DNA from: Alphaproteobacteria bacterium
Lineage (GTDB): Bacteria; Pseudomonadota; Alphaproteobacteria; Rhizobiales; Aestuariivirgaceae
Length of the DNA stretch: 5,465 nt
Assembly (NCBI GenBank): GCA_005884715.1
Contig: VAZZ01000435.1
Location: forward strand, 1 to 5,465
Reading direction: 5' to 3'
Positions 4,254 to 5,465 of this stretch are shown piece by piece. The first letter of the stretch is position 1, and the number at the start of each line of letters is the position of its first letter. A program made the translations under genes and the position numbers. The notes beneath the pieces were generated by a model. It was not told where the DNA came from. It did not search any database and saw nothing but the letters and a program-made list of their open reading frames with translations.

Positions 4254-5465
4254 GTGGTTGCGCGGTTTGCACGCAAGGTCGGTCGTCACACAATCTCAGT
4301 CCTGGCTATCCTGCCCGCTTTGACGAAGACGGCGGCGGCGCATGCCGGAGAGGGTGGCGAGATACTGCTCCTGCCGACCAGATTTTATATCCTCGGCGGC
4401 GCACTGGCGGTGCTCGTTTCCTTTGGCGTGCTGGCCCTGTTTCATCGCCATCACAATGCGCGAAGCGAAGTGCAACCCGCTGCGTCGCGAGCCGCGCCGC
4501 GCCGGATCGTGCTGATGCTCAGCCTGATGAGCCTGACAGTGCTCGTTCTCCTGCTCTGGGCCGGATACGCGGGCAAGCCCGATCCTCTCTCCAATCCCCT
4601 GCCGCTCTTCGTGTGGACCTTATGGTGGATGGGCTTCACCTTGCTGGTGGTCGTCGCCGGCAATGTCTGGTCGATGGTCAATCCGTGGATCGGTCTCTAT
4701 GAGCTTATCCAGTGGCGAGCGCCGTTGCGTTACCCTGAATATCTCGGCTACCTGCCGGCGAGCCTCCTCTTCTTCGGCTTCGCCTGGTTCGAACTCATCT
4801 ATCCGACACCGCTGGACCCGCAGCGGCTTGCGCTGGCCATGACGGCCTACTGGTTCATCAATTTCATCGCCCTCTTGCTGTTCGGCCCGCGCTGGCTGGC
4901 GCGGGGCGAGGCTTTCTCTGCGTTCTTCGCCATGGCCGGAAGCTTCAGTCCGTTGCGCTGGCGCATGGTGGAGCAGGAAAGTCGCGCCGCCGTTTCGCTC
5001 GATATCGGCTGGCCCTGGCGCAGTCGCGGCGGAAATGACTTCGCCGATCTCACCGGCACACTATTCGTGCTCGTAACTTTGGCGGCGGTGTCATTCGACG
5101 GCCTGTCGCGCACATTCACCTGGGCGGGTTGGCTTGAGATCAACCCGCTCGAATTCCCCGGACGCTCCGCCGTCATTTGGCCGAACACGTTCGGTCTCGC
5201 CGCAGGCATTGCCGTTCTCGGCGGACTTTATGTGGCAGCCATCGCGCCAGGGCCATACCGCAGCGGCCTCGTCTCCCCATTGTCTCGCGCGTTAAGTCTG
5301 TTCATCCTTTCGCTGGCGCCCATCTCCATCGCCTATCATCTGGCGCATTACCTGCCGAGCCTGATCGTCGGCTTCCCTTCCGCGATCCTTGCTCTCTTCG
5401 ACCCCTTCGGCCTCGGCTGGTCGCTGCTGCCGCAGGGCACGCTTCATGCGGGTTCATCCATGGGG
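4254..5465 (+). CDS. Multi-pass membrane protein with signal peptide, similar to proteins labelled 'fenitrothion hydrolase' (cut by window end)
   Basis: An open frame runs from a stop at 4194-4196 to the window edge. It has no ATG before 4515, which would remove the signal peptide and first helix, so a GTG start is likely. GTG 4254 has GAGGG (4245-4249) four bases upstream; GTG 4251 and TTG 4227 are alternatives. Residues 1-31 form a plausible signal peptide: basic ARFARKVGRH, hydrophobic ISVLAILPAL, then AAAHA and a mature start of GEGGE. About eight or more membrane segments follow, near 46-64, 85-105, 118-137, 167-185, 192-215, 267-283, 305-330 and 344-382. Motifs 'NPWIGLYELI', 'RYPEYLGYLPA', 'FAWFELIYP', 'ARGEAFSAFFA', 'SFDGLSRT' and 'AYHLAHYLP' recall, from memory, a bacterial membrane family that databases often call fenitrothion hydrolase. 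That name derives from few data and I do not endorse the activity. 404 residues are present; the C-terminus is missing. It is transcribed divergently from the liv operon. Confidence 0.82.
   Translation, partial: MVARFARKVGRHTISVLAILPALTKTAAAHAGEGGEILLLPTRFYILGGALAVLVSFGVLALFHRHHNARSEVQPAASRAAPRRIVLMLSLMSLTVLVLLLWAGYAGKPDPLSNPLPLFVWTLWWMGFTLLVVVAGNVWSMVNPWIGLYELIQWRAPLRYPEYLGYLPASLLFFGFAWFELIYPTPLDPQRLALAMTAYWFINFIALLLFGPRWLARGEAFSAFFAMAGSFSPLRWRMVEQESRAAVSLDIGWPWRSRGGNDFADLTGTLFVLVTLAAVSFDGLSRTFTWAGWLEINPLEFPGRSAVIWPNTFGLAAGIAVLGGLYVAAIAPGPYRSGLVSPLSRALSLFILSLAPISIAYHLAHYLPSLIVGFPSAILALFDPFGLGWSLLPQGTLHAGSSMG

Noticed and set aside
4190..4702. 170-codon plus-strand frame starting at an ATG in the divergent promoter region
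   Set aside because: It is in a different frame from the hydrophobic protein, which continues uninterrupted to the window end. Its product is Arg/Gly/Ala-rich with no family features and it lacks a proper Shine-Dalgarno site.
4847..5209. 120-codon minus-strand frame
   Set aside because: It is antisense to the membrane-protein gene, with Ser/Arg/Pro-rich composition typical of shadow frames.

Overview
The window looks like chromosomal DNA from a high-GC alphaproteobacterium, probably in or near the Hyphomicrobiales/Rhizobiales. This is inferred from three things: strongly G/C-biased codon third positions, the gene content, and two copies of the short hairpin repeat whose translated form is the familiar 'VIPAKAG' peptide of alphaproteobacterial genomes. 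The species cannot be named from the sequence.

Layout. (a) 1-211: the last 39 codons of an IS30-family transposase (+ strand), a probable IS end, one copy of the hairpin repeat and a short A/T-rich stretch. (b) 212-4169, minus strand: a four-gene ABC importer operon of the branched-chain amino acid/amide (HAAT, Liv) type. Its transcription order is substrate-binding protein, LivH-like permease, LivM-like permease, LivG-like ATPase. The last three genes are joined by 4-base ATGA overlaps. The binding protein and LivH genes are separated by 99 bases that carry the second hairpin repeat. (c) 4170-4253: a compact divergent control region with a good sigma70-like promoter and a strong Shine-Dalgarno site for the operon, plus two 10-bp-phased direct repeats. 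(d) 4254 to the window end, plus strand: the first 404 codons of a multi-pass membrane protein with an N-terminal signal peptide. It resembles the family that databases often label 'fenitrothion hydrolase', a label with weak functional support.

How the genes work together. The exported binding protein, which has a Tat-type signal, should capture a small organic solute in the periplasm. It would pass the solute to a LivH/LivM channel powered by LivG. The usual second ATPase, LivF, is not next to LivG; the IS30 remnant begins within about 90 bases of the livG stop. Either LivF is encoded elsewhere, LivG works as a homodimer, or the operon's end was lost or displaced by the insertion sequence. 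The substrate cannot be read from the sequence.

I do not see a CRISPR array, RNA gene, toxin-antitoxin pair or defence system. The points most worth following are the missing livF beside an IS end, the hairpin repeat between the binding-protein and permease genes, the palindrome covering the livM ribosome-binding site, and the poorly characterised membrane protein sharing the divergent promoter region.
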